Shown here piece after piece: positions 1 through 8,752 of a stretch of 64,000 nucleotides of DNA. Source of the DNA: Cryobacterium mannosilyticum (GTDB taxonomy: Bacteria; Actinomycetota; Actinomycetes; Actinomycetales; Microbacteriaceae). The notes below the pieces were generated by a model, which saw only the letters and a list, made by a program, of their open reading frames with translations, had not been told where the DNA came from and ran no database searches. Position 1 is the stretch's first letter, and each line of letters begins with the position of its first letter. Location of the stretch: NCBI RefSeq assembly GCF_004402705.1, contig NZ_SOFM01000021.1, forward strand, positions 1 through 64,000. The letters run 5' to 3'. The position numbers and the translations under genes were made by a program.

Positions 1-211
1 CCGCGCCCCTCGCCGCGCCCGTTTCCGCAGGCCGCACCCGCGACCGCCGCCGCGGCCTGCCGAACCCGCCGCGGCGGCGAGGGCCCGTCGACCCGTCGGT
101 CCCTCACCGGCGTGGTGCCTGCAGCCCCTCCCCCGCCGGGGAATCTCGAGATTGTCCACCATCTCTGCGCACCGGGGCAAACCGTGCCCCGACGAAGCGG
201 ATCCTCGGGTG
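1..211. other. GC-rich non-coding left edge
   Basis: No convincing gene is visible here. The stretch is very GC-rich with short palindromic pieces such as gccgccgccgcggc. Read in reverse complement, positions about 11-45 resemble positions about 1339-1376 on the other side of the following gene, so that gene is bracketed by an imperfect inverted repeat. A TTG-initiated extension of the next gene to position 152 is possible but has no good ribosome binding site. Confidence 0.4.
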
Positions 212-1195
212 ATGTCGACGACCTCGCTGACCCCCCTGCACCTGCTCGCCGCGATCGCGCGCCGGAACGGCATCATCCTGAGCCGCGACGCGACCGCCGT
301 CGGTCTTGAGCGCGAGCTGCGGACCGAGTTCGAACGCGGTCGGGTGGTCCGCCTGAGGACGGGGGCTTACACACTCAGATCGGAATGGGACCTCCTGAGC
401 GAGGATGCCCGCTACCTGCGTCGCGTGCAGGCCCACGCCGCGGTGAGCGACGAGCCTGTCGTCTTCTCCAACCACTCCGCCGCCGCCATCTGGGGGCTCC
501 CCATGATCGGTCCCTGGCCGAAGGGAATCACCGTCCTCGTCGACCCGGCCGCCGGTGGCCGTTCTCGCCACGGCATCACCCGTCGTTTTCAGGATGGCCC
601 CCTGTCGATCGTGGAACGGGACGGGATGCTCGTCACCTCGGCCGCCGACACCGCGGTTGCGATGGCCCGAATCCTGCCCTTCCCGGCGGCGGTCGCCATG
701 CTGGACAGAGCCATCCATTGTCCCCGGGAGGGCTCCGCCCTTTCCTCCAGGGATGAACTCGAGGTCGCGCTGGCCGCGATACCGGCGCGGACACGCGTCA
801 ACGGCCGCACCGCCGCGTTCCGCGCTGCGGAATTCGCCGCGACGGAATCCGGCTCCGCGGGCGAATCCGTCAGTCGCGCGGTCATGTACCTGCTCGGATT
901 CCTCGTGCCGGAACTGCAGGTGCGGTTCGACGACGATCAGGGTTTCATCGCCTTCGTCGACTTCTTCTGGCGCCGGATCAACCGGGTCGGCGAATTCGAC
1001 GGGCTCGGGAAATACATCAAGGAGGAGTACACGCACGGACGGAGCACCGCACAGGTGGTCATGGACGAGAAGCGCCGAGAAGACCGGGTGCGGGCCTGCG
1101 GCCCCATGGTCAGCCGGTGGGAATGGCCGCTCGCCGTGGACCCGATCGCCTTCGGCCGGTTCCTCGTTCGGGTCGGCGTCCCGCGGGTTCGATGA
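212..1195 (+). CDS. AbiEi-antitoxin-domain protein with PD-(D/E)XK-like C-terminus
   Basis: This 327-residue cytoplasmic protein starts with a winged-helix region (about 1-60) of the kind annotated as type IV toxin-antitoxin AbiEi antitoxin domain. The middle carries the family stretch FSNHSAAAIWGLPM, and the C-terminal part looks like a DUF559/Vsr-type fold. Visible candidate catalytic residues are D250 (FVDFFW), E261 and D263 (GEFDG) and K267, matching a D...E-x-D...K pattern. No AbiEii nucleotidyltransferase toxin lies beside it, so it is solitary. A paralogue with the same layout and length sits at 53743-54723. ATG 212 was chosen because both paralogues then have nearly equal length; TTG 152 and GTG 209 are alternatives. 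The family call is from memory of the domain; nuclease activity is inference. Confidence 0.62.
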   Translation: MSTTSLTPLHLLAAIARRNGIILSRDATAVGLERELRTEFERGRVVRLRTGAYTLRSEWDLLSEDARYLRRVQAHAAVSDEPVVFSNHSAAAIWGLPMIGPWPKGITVLVDPAAGGRSRHGITRRFQDGPLSIVERDGMLVTSAADTAVAMARILPFPAAVAMLDRAIHCPREGSALSSRDELEVALAAIPARTRVNGRTAAFRAAEFAATESGSAGESVSRAVMYLLGFLVPELQVRFDDDQGFIAFVDFFWRRINRVGEFDGLGKYIKEEYTHGRSTAQVVMDEKRREDRVRACGPMVSRWEWPLAVDPIAFGRFLVRVGVPRVR

Positions 1196-1436
1196 CCCGG
1201 AACTACGCCCTCAGGCTCAGCCCCGCGCAACGCAGTCCGGCGCAGCAGACCGCCGCGCCACCACGGGGAGTTCGGATGCCCGCCGCACCCGCAGCAGCGG
1301 GCCGCGGCGGCGCCCGGAACCGCAGCCCGCGCCCGCCGTCGCGGCCGCGGCCTGCGGAATCGGGCGCGGGCTGGCTCGCGGTGCGGCGGACCGTGCCCTG
1401 CGTGCCGGGGGACGGGCTGAGCGGGAGGCCCGCGTG

Positions 1437-3164
1437 CTACTTGGTCGCGATGTCCGGTGCCTCGAGCCGGGCGCGGTCGGCGGACTCGTCGTCGGGCTCC
1501 AGCTGCGACGCCCGCTCGGCGGCGACCCGCTTGAGGTAGTACGCCACCTCGCGTTCCTCCCGGTCGGTGTCCCAGCCGAGCACCTCGGCCATCAGCCGGG
1601 CAGCGACCGGCGCCGCCGAAACCCCGCGATCCCAGGCCTCGATCGAGATCCGGGTGCGCCGGGCGAGCACGTCCTCGAGGTGCAGGGCGCCCATGTGGCT
1701 GGCGGCATAGACCACCTCGGCCTTGATGTAGTCGTCGGCTCCGGGCAGCGGATCGGCGAGCTCCGGTGTCGCCTTGATCAGGTCGAGCAGTTCGTCGGTG
1801 AGGGTGCCGTACCGGTTGAGCAGGTGCTCGATCCGCACGGTGTGCAGCCCGAACGCCTTGGCGATCCGGCCGCGCTTGTTCCACGCGGCCCGGTACCCCT
1901 CCGCGCCGAGCAGCGGGATCTCGTCGGTGGTCGAGGCCGGGATCCGCCCGTCGAGCGCATCGACGGCCGCATCGATCGCATCCTTCGCCATCACGCGGTA
2001 GGTGGTCCACTTGCCGCCCGCGATCACGACCAGTCCGGGCACCGAGTGGCCGACGAGGTGCTCCCGCGACAGCTTCGAGGTGCTCTCGGATTCCCCGGCC
2101 AGGAGCGGGCGGAGGCCGGCGTAGACGCCCTCGACGTCTTCCCGGGTGAGCGGAACCCGCACGACGGCGTTGACGTGTTCGAGCAGGTAGTCGATGTCGG
2201 CGGCGGTGGCCGCGGGGTGCGCCTTGTCCAGGTGCCAGTCGGTGTCGGTGGTGCCGATCAGCCAGTGCCGGCCCCATGGGATGACGAAGAGCACGCTCTT
2301 CTCGGTGCGGAGCAGCAACCCCATCGCCGACTGGAACCGGTCGCGCGGCACGACGAGGTGGATCCCCTTCGACGCGCGCACCTTGAACGTGCCGCGTTCA
2401 CCGACCATGCGCTGGGTGTCGTCCGTCCACACCCCGGTCGCGTTGACGACCTGCTTGGCGCGCACCTCGAAGCGTTCGCCGGTCTGCAGGTCGTGCGCCT
2501 GCACGCCGACCACCCGTTCGCCGACCTTGATGAAGCCTTCGACCCGCACCCGGCTGGCCGCGTGGGCGCCGTAGAACGAGGCCGTGCGCACGAGCGACGC
2601 CACGTAGAGGGCGTCGTCGACCTGGGCGTCATAGTAGGTGATACCGCCGACGATGGCGTCGGTGTTGAGGCTGGGCAGCAGCCCCTTGACCTGGCGCTTC
2701 GACAGGTGGCGGTGGTGCGGCACGCCGGGCGGGCGCCCGCCGGTGTAGGAGAAGATGTCGTAGAGCAACATGCCGGCGCCCACGTAGAACCGCTCGGTGA
2801 CGCGCTTCTTGAGCGGGTAGAGGAACCGCACCGGCTTCACCAGGTGCGGCGCGATGCGCTGCAACAGGAGTCCCCGCTCGGTGAGCGCCTCCCGCACCAG
2901 CCGGAAGTCGAGTTGTTCCAGGTAACGGATGCCGCCGTGCACGAGTTTGGACGACCGGCTCGAGGTTCCGGAGGCCCAGTCCCGCGCCTCGAGGATGCCG
3001 ACGCTCAGCCCGCGGGTGACTGCGTCCAGGGCGCAGCCCGCGCCGACGATTCCCCCGCCGACCACGAGGATGTCCAACTCCTTGCCTTTCAGCCGCGCGA
3101 GCGCGGCCGCGCGTTCGTCAGGACCCAGCTTCGTGGACCGTGACACCGAGTTACCTGTGGCCAT
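1437..3164 (-). CDS. glpD: Aerobic glycerol-3-phosphate dehydrogenase (FAD)
   Basis: Oxidises sn-glycerol 3-phosphate to dihydroxyacetone phosphate and passes electrons to the quinone pool at the inner face of the membrane. The 575-residue protein has the N-terminal FAD-binding GGGIVGAG at residues 36-43, followed by the GlpD-typical SSRSSKLVHGGIRYLE segment, and a C-terminal helical DAO_C domain. The open frame extends upstream, but ATG 3164 is preceded by gggag at proper spacing and gives the normal GlpD length. No glycerol kinase or facilitator gene is adjacent, so it is a stand-alone gene; the next gene upstream is guaB3 on the same strand, 40 bp away. Confidence 0.93.
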   Translation of the reverse strand: MATGNSVSRSTKLGPDERAAALARLKGKELDILVVGGGIVGAGCALDAVTRGLSVGILEARDWASGTSSRSSKLVHGGIRYLEQLDFRLVREALTERGLLLQRIAPHLVKPVRFLYPLKKRVTERFYVGAGMLLYDIFSYTGGRPPGVPHHRHLSKRQVKGLLPSLNTDAIVGGITYYDAQVDDALYVASLVRTASFYGAHAASRVRVEGFIKVGERVVGVQAHDLQTGERFEVRAKQVVNATGVWTDDTQRMVGERGTFKVRASKGIHLVVPRDRFQSAMGLLLRTEKSVLFVIPWGRHWLIGTTDTDWHLDKAHPAATAADIDYLLEHVNAVVRVPLTREDVEGVYAGLRPLLAGESESTSKLSREHLVGHSVPGLVVIAGGKWTTYRVMAKDAIDAAVDALDGRIPASTTDEIPLLGAEGYRAAWNKRGRIAKAFGLHTVRIEHLLNRYGTLTDELLDLIKATPELADPLPGADDYIKAEVVYAASHMGALHLEDVLARRTRISIEAWDRGVSAAPVAARLMAEVLGWDTDREEREVAYYLKRVAAERASQLEPDDESADRARLEAPDIATK

Positions 3165-3204
3165 GTGCTCACTCCCATCGGGTGGTGTGTTGCTTACCTT
3201 GACG

Positions 3205-4323
3205 CTAGTTCGTTCGGTACGGCGCGACAACCACTTCGACGCGCTGGAATTCCTTGAGGTCCGAGTACCCGGTGGTCGCCATCGAACGGCGCAGAGCGCC
3301 GACGAGGTTGGCGGTGCCGTCGGCGATCGGGGTCGGACCGTAGAGGATGGTCTCGAGCGGGGCCAGGGCGCCCACCTCGACGCGCTTGCCGCGGGGCAGC
3401 TTCGAGTGGTGCACCTCGGGGCCCCAGTGGAAGCCGCCGCCGGGGGCATCCGTCGCCCGGGCCAGCGCCGTGCCGAGCATGACCGCGTCGGCGCCGCAGG
3501 CGATGGCCTTGACGATGTCGCCGGAGGTGTTCAGTCCGCCGTCGGCGATGACGTGCACATAGCGGCCGCCGGACTCGTCCATGTAGTCCCGGCGGGCGCC
3601 GGCGACGTCGGCCACGGCGGTGGCCATGGGGGCGTGGATGCCGAGCGAGGCCCGGGTCGTGGAGGCGGCGCCGCCGCCGAAGCCGACGAGCACGCCGGCC
3701 GCGCCGGTGCGCATCAGGTGGAGGGCCGCGGTGTACGTGGCCGCGCCGCCGACGATGACGGGCACGTCGAGTTCGTAGATGAACTTCTTGAGGTTGAGCG
3801 GCTCCTGGTTCTGGGAGACGTGCTCGGCGGACACCGTGGTGCCGCGGATGACGAACAGGTCGACTCCGGCGGCGACGACGGTTTCGTAGAGCTCCTGGGT
3901 GCGTTGCGGCGACAGGGCGCCGGCCACGGTGACACCGGCCGCGCGGATCTGGGCCAGGCGCTCGGTGACGAGGGCGGGCTTGATCGGCTCGGCGTACATC
4001 TCCTGCATTCGTGCGGTCGCCCGGTCGGCGGGCAGGTCGCGGATCTCCGCGAGAAGCGGTTCAGGGTCGTCGTAGCGGGTCCACAGACCCTCGAGGTCGA
4101 GCACGCCGACTCCGCCGAGCTGACCCATCATGATGGCCGTGGTCGGTGACACCACGGAGTCCATCGGCGCGGCGAGGAACGGGATGGAGAACTGGTAGGC
4201 GTCGATCGTCCAGTTGATCGAGACATCCTCCGGGTCGCGAGTGCGCCGGCTGGGCACAATCGCGATGTCGTCGAAGGCATACACGCGGCGAGCGCGCTTG
4301 GAGCGGCCGATCTCGATTTCCAT
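3205..4323 (-). CDS. guaB3: GuaB3-type IMP dehydrogenase-related protein
   Basis: A 372-residue TIM-barrel protein of the IMP dehydrogenase/GMP reductase superfamily without CBS domains. It matches the actinobacterial GuaB3 branch (start ...EIGRSKRARRVYAFDDIAIVPSRR split by conserved residues, ISELD-like IYELDVPV, and GGRYVHVIADGGLNTSG). Where bona fide IMPDH has GSICTTR with the catalytic cysteine, this protein reads GAASTTR, so the position is Ser221. The true reaction is therefore uncertain; the family is usually annotated only as IMPDH-related. Genuine guaB lies 1.3 kb away at 5652-7154, separated by the PLP enzyme gene. ATG 4323 starts a sequence typical of the family. Confidence 0.88.
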   Translation of the reverse strand: MEIEIGRSKRARRVYAFDDIAIVPSRRTRDPEDVSINWTIDAYQFSIPFLAAPMDSVVSPTTAIMMGQLGGVGVLDLEGLWTRYDDPEPLLAEIRDLPADRATARMQEMYAEPIKPALVTERLAQIRAAGVTVAGALSPQRTQELYETVVAAGVDLFVIRGTTVSAEHVSQNQEPLNLKKFIYELDVPVIVGGAATYTAALHLMRTGAAGVLVGFGGGAASTTRASLGIHAPMATAVADVAGARRDYMDESGGRYVHVIADGGLNTSGDIVKAIACGADAVMLGTALARATDAPGGGFHWGPEVHHSKLPRGKRVEVGALAPLETILYGPTPIADGTANLVGALRRSMATTGYSDLKEFQRVEVVVAPYRTN

Positions 4324-4435
4324 GGTCCCAGTTTAGGTGCCGCCCGCCGACACCGCCCACCTGGCACCGGGAGCGACGGAGGGCAGGGCGGCCGGCACCC
4401 TCGACGGCACCGGCCGGAGGGTGCATCCTGAGGGC

Positions 4436-5578
4436 ATGAACGTGACCGCCGAACCACTGACCCTGTTGCGCGAACGAACGAGCATGAAATGGCGCACCTA
4501 CCCGGGCGACGTCCTGCCGCTGTTCATCGCCGAGATGGATTACCCGCTCGCCGAGCCGATCGCGGACGCCCTGCACGACGCCGTGCGCCGCAGCGACACC
4601 GGCTACGCCGCCCCGGCCAATGACCTCGGCGAGGCGTTCGCCGGATTCGCCGGAAACCGGTGGGGCTGGCGGGTCGACCCTGACCAGGTGGCCAGCACGA
4701 CGGATGTCAGCGTCGCCATCGTCGAGACGCTGCGGGGCCTGATTCTCCCGGGCGACCGGGTCGTGATCACTCCCCCGGTCTACCCGCCGTTCTTCGACCT
4801 GGTCGCCGAGTCGGGCGGGCGGGTGGAGCCGGTGCCGCTCCTGCACGGCCAGACCGGCTGGACGCTCGACCTCGACGCGCTCGAGCGGGCCTTCCTGGGC
4901 GGCACCCGCTTCATCCTGCTCTGCAACCCGCACAACCCGATCGGGCATCCGCACGGCATCGAAGACCTCACCGCCCTGGCCGAACTGGCTGCCCGCCACG
5001 GCGTCACCGTGGTCAGCGACGAGGTGCACGCGCCGCTCACCCAGGCCGGGGCCGTGTTCACGCCGTACCTGACGGTGTCGCCGGAGGCGGCGGAGCACGG
5101 CGTGTGCCTCACCTCCGCGAGCAAGACCTGGAACCTCGCCGGGCTCAAGTGCGCTCTCATCGTCACCGCGTCCGAGCGGATGCGCCGGGTCGTCACCGCC
5201 CTGCCGCAGGAGGTGTCCTGGCGCACGAGCCAGTTCGGTCTGATCGCCGGGGTCGCGGCGTACCGGCACGGGCAGCCGTGGCTCGATGGGGTGCTCGCCG
5301 CGCTGGACGCCAATCGCGGCCTGCTCGGCGCCCTGCTCGACGCGCAGCTGCCCGGCGTGCCCTATTCCCCGCCCGACGCGGGCTTTCTGGCCTGGCTCGA
5401 CCTTCGCAGCCTCGGCTGGGGCGACGACCCGTCGGTCGCCGCCCTGGAGCGTGCGAAGGTGGCGCTCAGCCCCGGCCCGATGTTCGGCACTCCCGGGCAG
5501 GGCTTCGCCCGCCTCAATTTCGCCTGCTCGCCCGAGGTGCTCTCCGAGGCGATCTCGCGCCTGGCCGCCGCGATCTGA
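4436..5578 (+). CDS. PLP-dependent MalY/PatB-type cystathionine beta-lyase or aminotransferase
   Basis: A fold-type I PLP enzyme of 380 residues in the MalY/PatB subgroup, which cleaves C-S bonds of cystathionine or related substrates. Features seen are the N-terminal MKWRTYP...LPLFIAEMDYP region typical of MalY/PatB, CNPHNPIG at about 163-170, SDEVH with PLP-contacting Asp195, and SASKTWN with the Schiff-base Lys230. Start ATG 4436 follows gaggg closely; it is transcribed divergently from guaB3 across a 112-bp gap. It converges on guaB, and its stop codon overlaps the first base of a tandem-repeat array. The exact substrate cannot be read from the sequence. Confidence 0.87.
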   Translation: MNVTAEPLTLLRERTSMKWRTYPGDVLPLFIAEMDYPLAEPIADALHDAVRRSDTGYAAPANDLGEAFAGFAGNRWGWRVDPDQVASTTDVSVAIVETLRGLILPGDRVVITPPVYPPFFDLVAESGGRVEPVPLLHGQTGWTLDLDALERAFLGGTRFILLCNPHNPIGHPHGIEDLTALAELAARHGVTVVSDEVHAPLTQAGAVFTPYLTVSPEAAEHGVCLTSASKTWNLAGLKCALIVTASERMRRVVTALPQEVSWRTSQFGLIAGVAAYRHGQPWLDGVLAALDANRGLLGALLDAQLPGVPYSPPDAGFLAWLDLRSLGWGDDPSVAALERAKVALSPGPMFGTPGQGFARLNFACSPEVLSEAISRLAAAI

Positions 5579-5662
5579 CGCGACCAGCGCCGGCACGCGA
5601 CCAGCGCCGGTGCGCGACCAGCGCCGGTGCGCGATCAGCGACGGTACGCGATCAGCGCCGGT
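5578..5662. repeat. Five tandem 17-bp units spanning the guaB stop codon
   Basis: Five contiguous 17-bp units occupy the gap between the convergent genes malY/patB-like and guaB. On the minus strand the unit is ACCGGCGCTGATCGCGT with variants GTCGCGC and GTCGCGT at the end. The unit nearest guaB includes its last two codons and its TGA; the far unit begins on the last base of the other gene's stop. Units are at 5578-5594, 5595-5611, 5612-5628, 5629-5645 and 5646-5662. Confidence 0.93.
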
Positions 5663-7154
5663 AGTTGGGTGCCTCGACCACGATCTGCACGTCGTGCGGG
5701 TGCGACTCCTTAAGCCCCGCAGCCGTGATCCGCACGAACTTGCCCTTCTGCTTGAGCTCGTCGATCGTGCGCGCGCCGACGTAGAACATGGACTGGCGCA
5801 GCCCGCCGATCAGCTGGTAGGCCACTGCGGACACCGGTCCGCGATAGGGAACCTGGCCCTCGATGCCCTCGGGGATGAGCTTGTCGTCGGACGGGACATC
5901 CGACTGGAAGTAGCGGTCCTTCGAGTACGACGTCTTCGTGCCGCGGCTCTGCAATGCGCCGAGCGACCCCATGCCGCGGTAGGTCTTGAACTGCTTGCCG
6001 TTGACGAAGACGAGTTCGCCCGGGCTTTCGTCGCAGCCGGCCAGCAGGGAGCCGAGCATGACGCTGTCCGCCCCGGCCACGAGCGCCTTGGCGATGTCGC
6101 CCGAGTACTGCAGGCCGCCGTCGGCGATCACGGGGATGCCGGCCTCCCGGGCCGCGAGGGACGCCTGGTACACGGCGGTGATCTGCGGCACCCCCACGCC
6201 GGCGACGATTCGGGTGGTGCAGATCGAGCCGGGGCCCACGCCCACCTTGATCGCGTCCGCGCCGGCGTCGACCAGGGCCTGGGCGCCGGAACGGGTCGCC
6301 ACGTTGCCGCCGATCACGTCGACGTCGGCGAAGGCCGGGTCGGTCTTCAACCGACGGATGATGTCCAGCACCCCGGCACTGTCGCCGTTGGCGGTGTCGA
6401 CCACGAGCACGTCGACCCCGGCCTCGAGCAGCGCGGTGGCGCGCTGCCAGGCGTCGCCGAAGAAGCCGATCGCTGCGCCCACGCGCAGGCGTCCGGCGTC
6501 GTCCTTGGTCGCGAAGGGGTATTCCTCGCTCTTGTCGAAGTCCTTGACGGTGATCAGGCCCGTGAGCCGGCCCGCGTCGTCGACCAGCGGAAGCTTCTCG
6601 ATCTTGTGGGTGGCGAAGATGGCGACGGCGTCCATCGGCGCCATCCCGACCTTGCCGGTGATCAGGGGCAAGGTCGTCATGACCTCGCGCACTCGAACGC
6701 TGTGCTTCTTGGTGCTCGAGACGAATCGCATGTCGCGGTTGGTGATGATCCCGACGAGCACGCCGTCCGAGTCGATCACCGGGAGGCCGCTGATCCGGTA
6801 CTGGCCGCAGAGCGCGTCGACCTCCGCAACGGTGGCGTCGGGCGAAGTTGTTACCGGATTGGTAATCATGCCGGATTCGCTGCGTTTGACCAGGTCGACC
6901 TGCTCGGCCTGGTCCGAGATCGAGAGGTTGCGGTGCAGCACGCCCAGGCCGCCTTCGCGGGCCATCGCGATCGCCATCCGGGTCTCGGTGACGGTGTCCA
7001 TCGCGCTGGACAGCAGCGGCGTGGCCACGCTGATCCGACGCGTCAGCCGAGACATTGTCTCGGCTTCACTGGGAATGACGTCGGTGTGCCCCGGCAGGAG
7101 CAGCACGTCGTCGTAGGTGAGCCCGGTGAAACCGAACGGATCTGGCTGATCCAT
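5652..7154 (-). CDS. guaB: Inosine-5'-monophosphate dehydrogenase
   Basis: Catalyses NAD-dependent oxidation of IMP to XMP, the committed step of guanine nucleotide synthesis. The 500-residue protein has the barrel interrupted by two CBS domains (about 95-215), the substrate-contacting VVDTANG at 251-257, and the catalytic loop GPGSICTTR with Cys312. Length and motifs are those of a normal bacterial GuaB. The ATG at 7154 is followed by a typical N-terminus (FTGLTYDDVLLLPG). The last codons (NYRR-stop) lie inside a 17-bp tandem repeat. It faces a 270-bp regulatory gap shared divergently with the livH operon. Confidence 0.97.
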   Translation of the reverse strand: MDQPDPFGFTGLTYDDVLLLPGHTDVIPSEAETMSRLTRRISVATPLLSSAMDTVTETRMAIAMAREGGLGVLHRNLSISDQAEQVDLVKRSESGMITNPVTTSPDATVAEVDALCGQYRISGLPVIDSDGVLVGIITNRDMRFVSSTKKHSVRVREVMTTLPLITGKVGMAPMDAVAIFATHKIEKLPLVDDAGRLTGLITVKDFDKSEEYPFATKDDAGRLRVGAAIGFFGDAWQRATALLEAGVDVLVVDTANGDSAGVLDIIRRLKTDPAFADVDVIGGNVATRSGAQALVDAGADAIKVGVGPGSICTTRIVAGVGVPQITAVYQASLAAREAGIPVIADGGLQYSGDIAKALVAGADSVMLGSLLAGCDESPGELVFVNGKQFKTYRGMGSLGALQSRGTKTSYSKDRYFQSDVPSDDKLIPEGIEGQVPYRGPVSAVAYQLIGGLRQSMFYVGARTIDELKQKGKFVRITAAGLKESHPHDVQIVVEAPNYRR

Positions 7155-7424
7155 GAAACCCCTTTTGCGTGAGCTGAAGAATGGAAGAAGTCCGGGAATC
7201 CCAGGGATGCGACCGGTTCATCAATGTTAAGCGAGATTGACCCCCGCGCATTCCGGCGGGATTAAACAGCGCGACTCGCCGAACCCGCCGAACGAAATCG
7301 TCGTCTGGGGGAACATTGCCGAAACATATGAGACATAATCGGCACGTACTGTCGACAATGATGTTGGCAGGTGAGACCCGGGGCAGGCTCGGTGACAGAC
7401 CCAGCATGCCGCCATGGAGGTGCA
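7155..7424. promoter_or_regulatory. Divergent guaB / livH intergenic region
   Basis: This 270-bp gap must hold promoters for guaB (minus) and livH (plus). On the plus strand an extended -10-like tgagacataat (cataat at 7334-7339) is visible, though without a strong -35. A small hairpin-forming segment, cccgcgcattccggcggg, lies near 7243-7260. A good ribosome binding site, ggagg at 7416-7420, precedes the GTG start of livH. No known operator was recognised. Confidence 0.35.
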
Positions 7425-8741
7425 GTGAATTCCACTGAAGCTGTTCGCAGATACTCACCCAGGATGCTGGTGATCTTCCTCGGTCTGCTTTTCGCAGCCC
7501 TGACGATGTCCACATTCTCCACGCTGTCGGCAAGCCCGGCGCACGCGGACGAGGTCGGCACCGACCAGTACGACTACGTGCTGGCCGGGAACGTCCAGTT
7601 CAATCAGAAGCCGCTGGACGGCGTGCTGATCACGGTCAAGGGCTCCGGCTACGAGGCCGAGGTCAAGACCGGCGTCGACGGCAAGTGGAAAGTCGGCGTC
7701 CCTGAGAAGGCCACCTACACGGTCAGTCTCGACGAGAAGACCCTGCCCAAGGGCGTCATCGTCGCCAAGGGCGGCAGCGTCATCAAGGCCGAGTTCGGGC
7801 TCACCAAGGTGAAGTCGGTGAACTTCTTCCTCGGCGAGGGCACCCGGGTCACGGTCAGCTTCTTCGACCAGTTCCTCAACCGGTTCGTGAACGGAATCAA
7901 CTTCGGGCTCCTGCTCGCCCTGGCGGCCATCGGCCTGTCCCTGATCTTCGGGACCACCGGGCTGAGCAACTTCGCCCACGCGGAGATGATCACCTTCGGC
8001 GCGCTGATGACCCTGGCCTTCTCGGTCACACTGGGGCTGCCGGTCTGGCTCGCCATCATCATCGCGCTCGTGCTCAGTGCCGGCCTAGGCTGGAGCCTCG
8101 ACGCGGTGATCTGGAAGCCGCTGCGCCGCAAGGGAGTGGGCCTGATCCCGCTGATGATCGTCAGCATCGGCCTGTCGCTCGCCCTGCGTTATGTCTTCCA
8201 GTTCTTCGTCGGCGGCGGCACCAGCCAGCTGCCCGGTTCCGGCCTGGCCGACCTGCAGTTCGGCCCGGTCCGGCTGTCCCTGATCGACCTGGGCAGCATG
8301 GGCATCAGCATCGTGGTGCTGCTCGCCGTCTCCTACTTCCTGCTGCGCACCCGCATCGGCAAGGCCACCCGTGCCGTGTCGGACAACCCCAGCCTCGCCT
8401 CCGCGAGCGGGATCGACGTGGACGGCGTCATCCGCATCGTCTGGGTCGTCGGCGGCGCGCTGGCCGGCCTCAGCGGCATCCTCTGGGCCTACTTCCGCCC
8501 CGGCGTCAGCTGGGACATGGGCTTCCAGATCCTGCTGCTCGTCTTCGCGGCCACCACGCTCGGCGGCCTGGGCACGGCCTTCGGCGCCCTGGTCGGCTCG
8601 ATGATCGTCGGCCTCTTCGTCGAACTGTCGACGCTGTGGCTTCCCTCCGACCTGAAATACGTCGGTGCACTCGTTGTGCTGATCCTGGTGCTGCTGCTTC
8701 GGCCGCAAGGCATCCTGGGTCGCAAAGAAAGAATTGGCTAG
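7425..8741 (+). CDS. livH: Branched-chain amino-acid ABC permease LivH with exported N-terminal domain
   Basis: Inner-membrane permease of a Liv-type uptake system, fused to an unusual N-terminus. Residues 1-41 form a signal peptide (basic ends, hydrophobic LVIFLGLLFAALT, cleavage after SPAHA). Residues about 42-140 form a small beta-rich domain resembling carboxypeptidase-regulatory or Cna-B folds (GVLITVKGSGYEAEV, TGVDGKWKVGVPEKATYTV). Residues about 147-438 are the standard LivH membrane region (GLSLIFGTTGLSNFAHAEM, LLRPQGILG). GTG 7425 is preferred because ggagg lies just upstream. First gene of livHMGF. The external domain may face the receptor LivK; that is inference. Confidence 0.92.
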   Translation: MNSTEAVRRYSPRMLVIFLGLLFAALTMSTFSTLSASPAHADEVGTDQYDYVLAGNVQFNQKPLDGVLITVKGSGYEAEVKTGVDGKWKVGVPEKATYTVSLDEKTLPKGVIVAKGGSVIKAEFGLTKVKSVNFFLGEGTRVTVSFFDQFLNRFVNGINFGLLLALAAIGLSLIFGTTGLSNFAHAEMITFGALMTLAFSVTLGLPVWLAIIIALVLSAGLGWSLDAVIWKPLRRKGVGLIPLMIVSIGLSLALRYVFQFFVGGGTSQLPGSGLADLQFGPVRLSLIDLGSMGISIVVLLAVSYFLLRTRIGKATRAVSDNPSLASASGIDVDGVIRIVWVVGGALAGLSGILWAYFRPGVSWDMGFQILLLVFAATTLGGLGTAFGALVGSMIVGLFVELSTLWLPSDLKYVGALVVLILVLLLRPQGILGRKERIG

Positions 8742-8752
8742 AAGGGCATCCG

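Noticed and set aside
5104..5664. Plus-strand open frame over the guaB tandem repeats
   Set aside because: It overlaps the PLP enzyme gene out of frame and its repeated residues come from the 17-bp DNA repeat.
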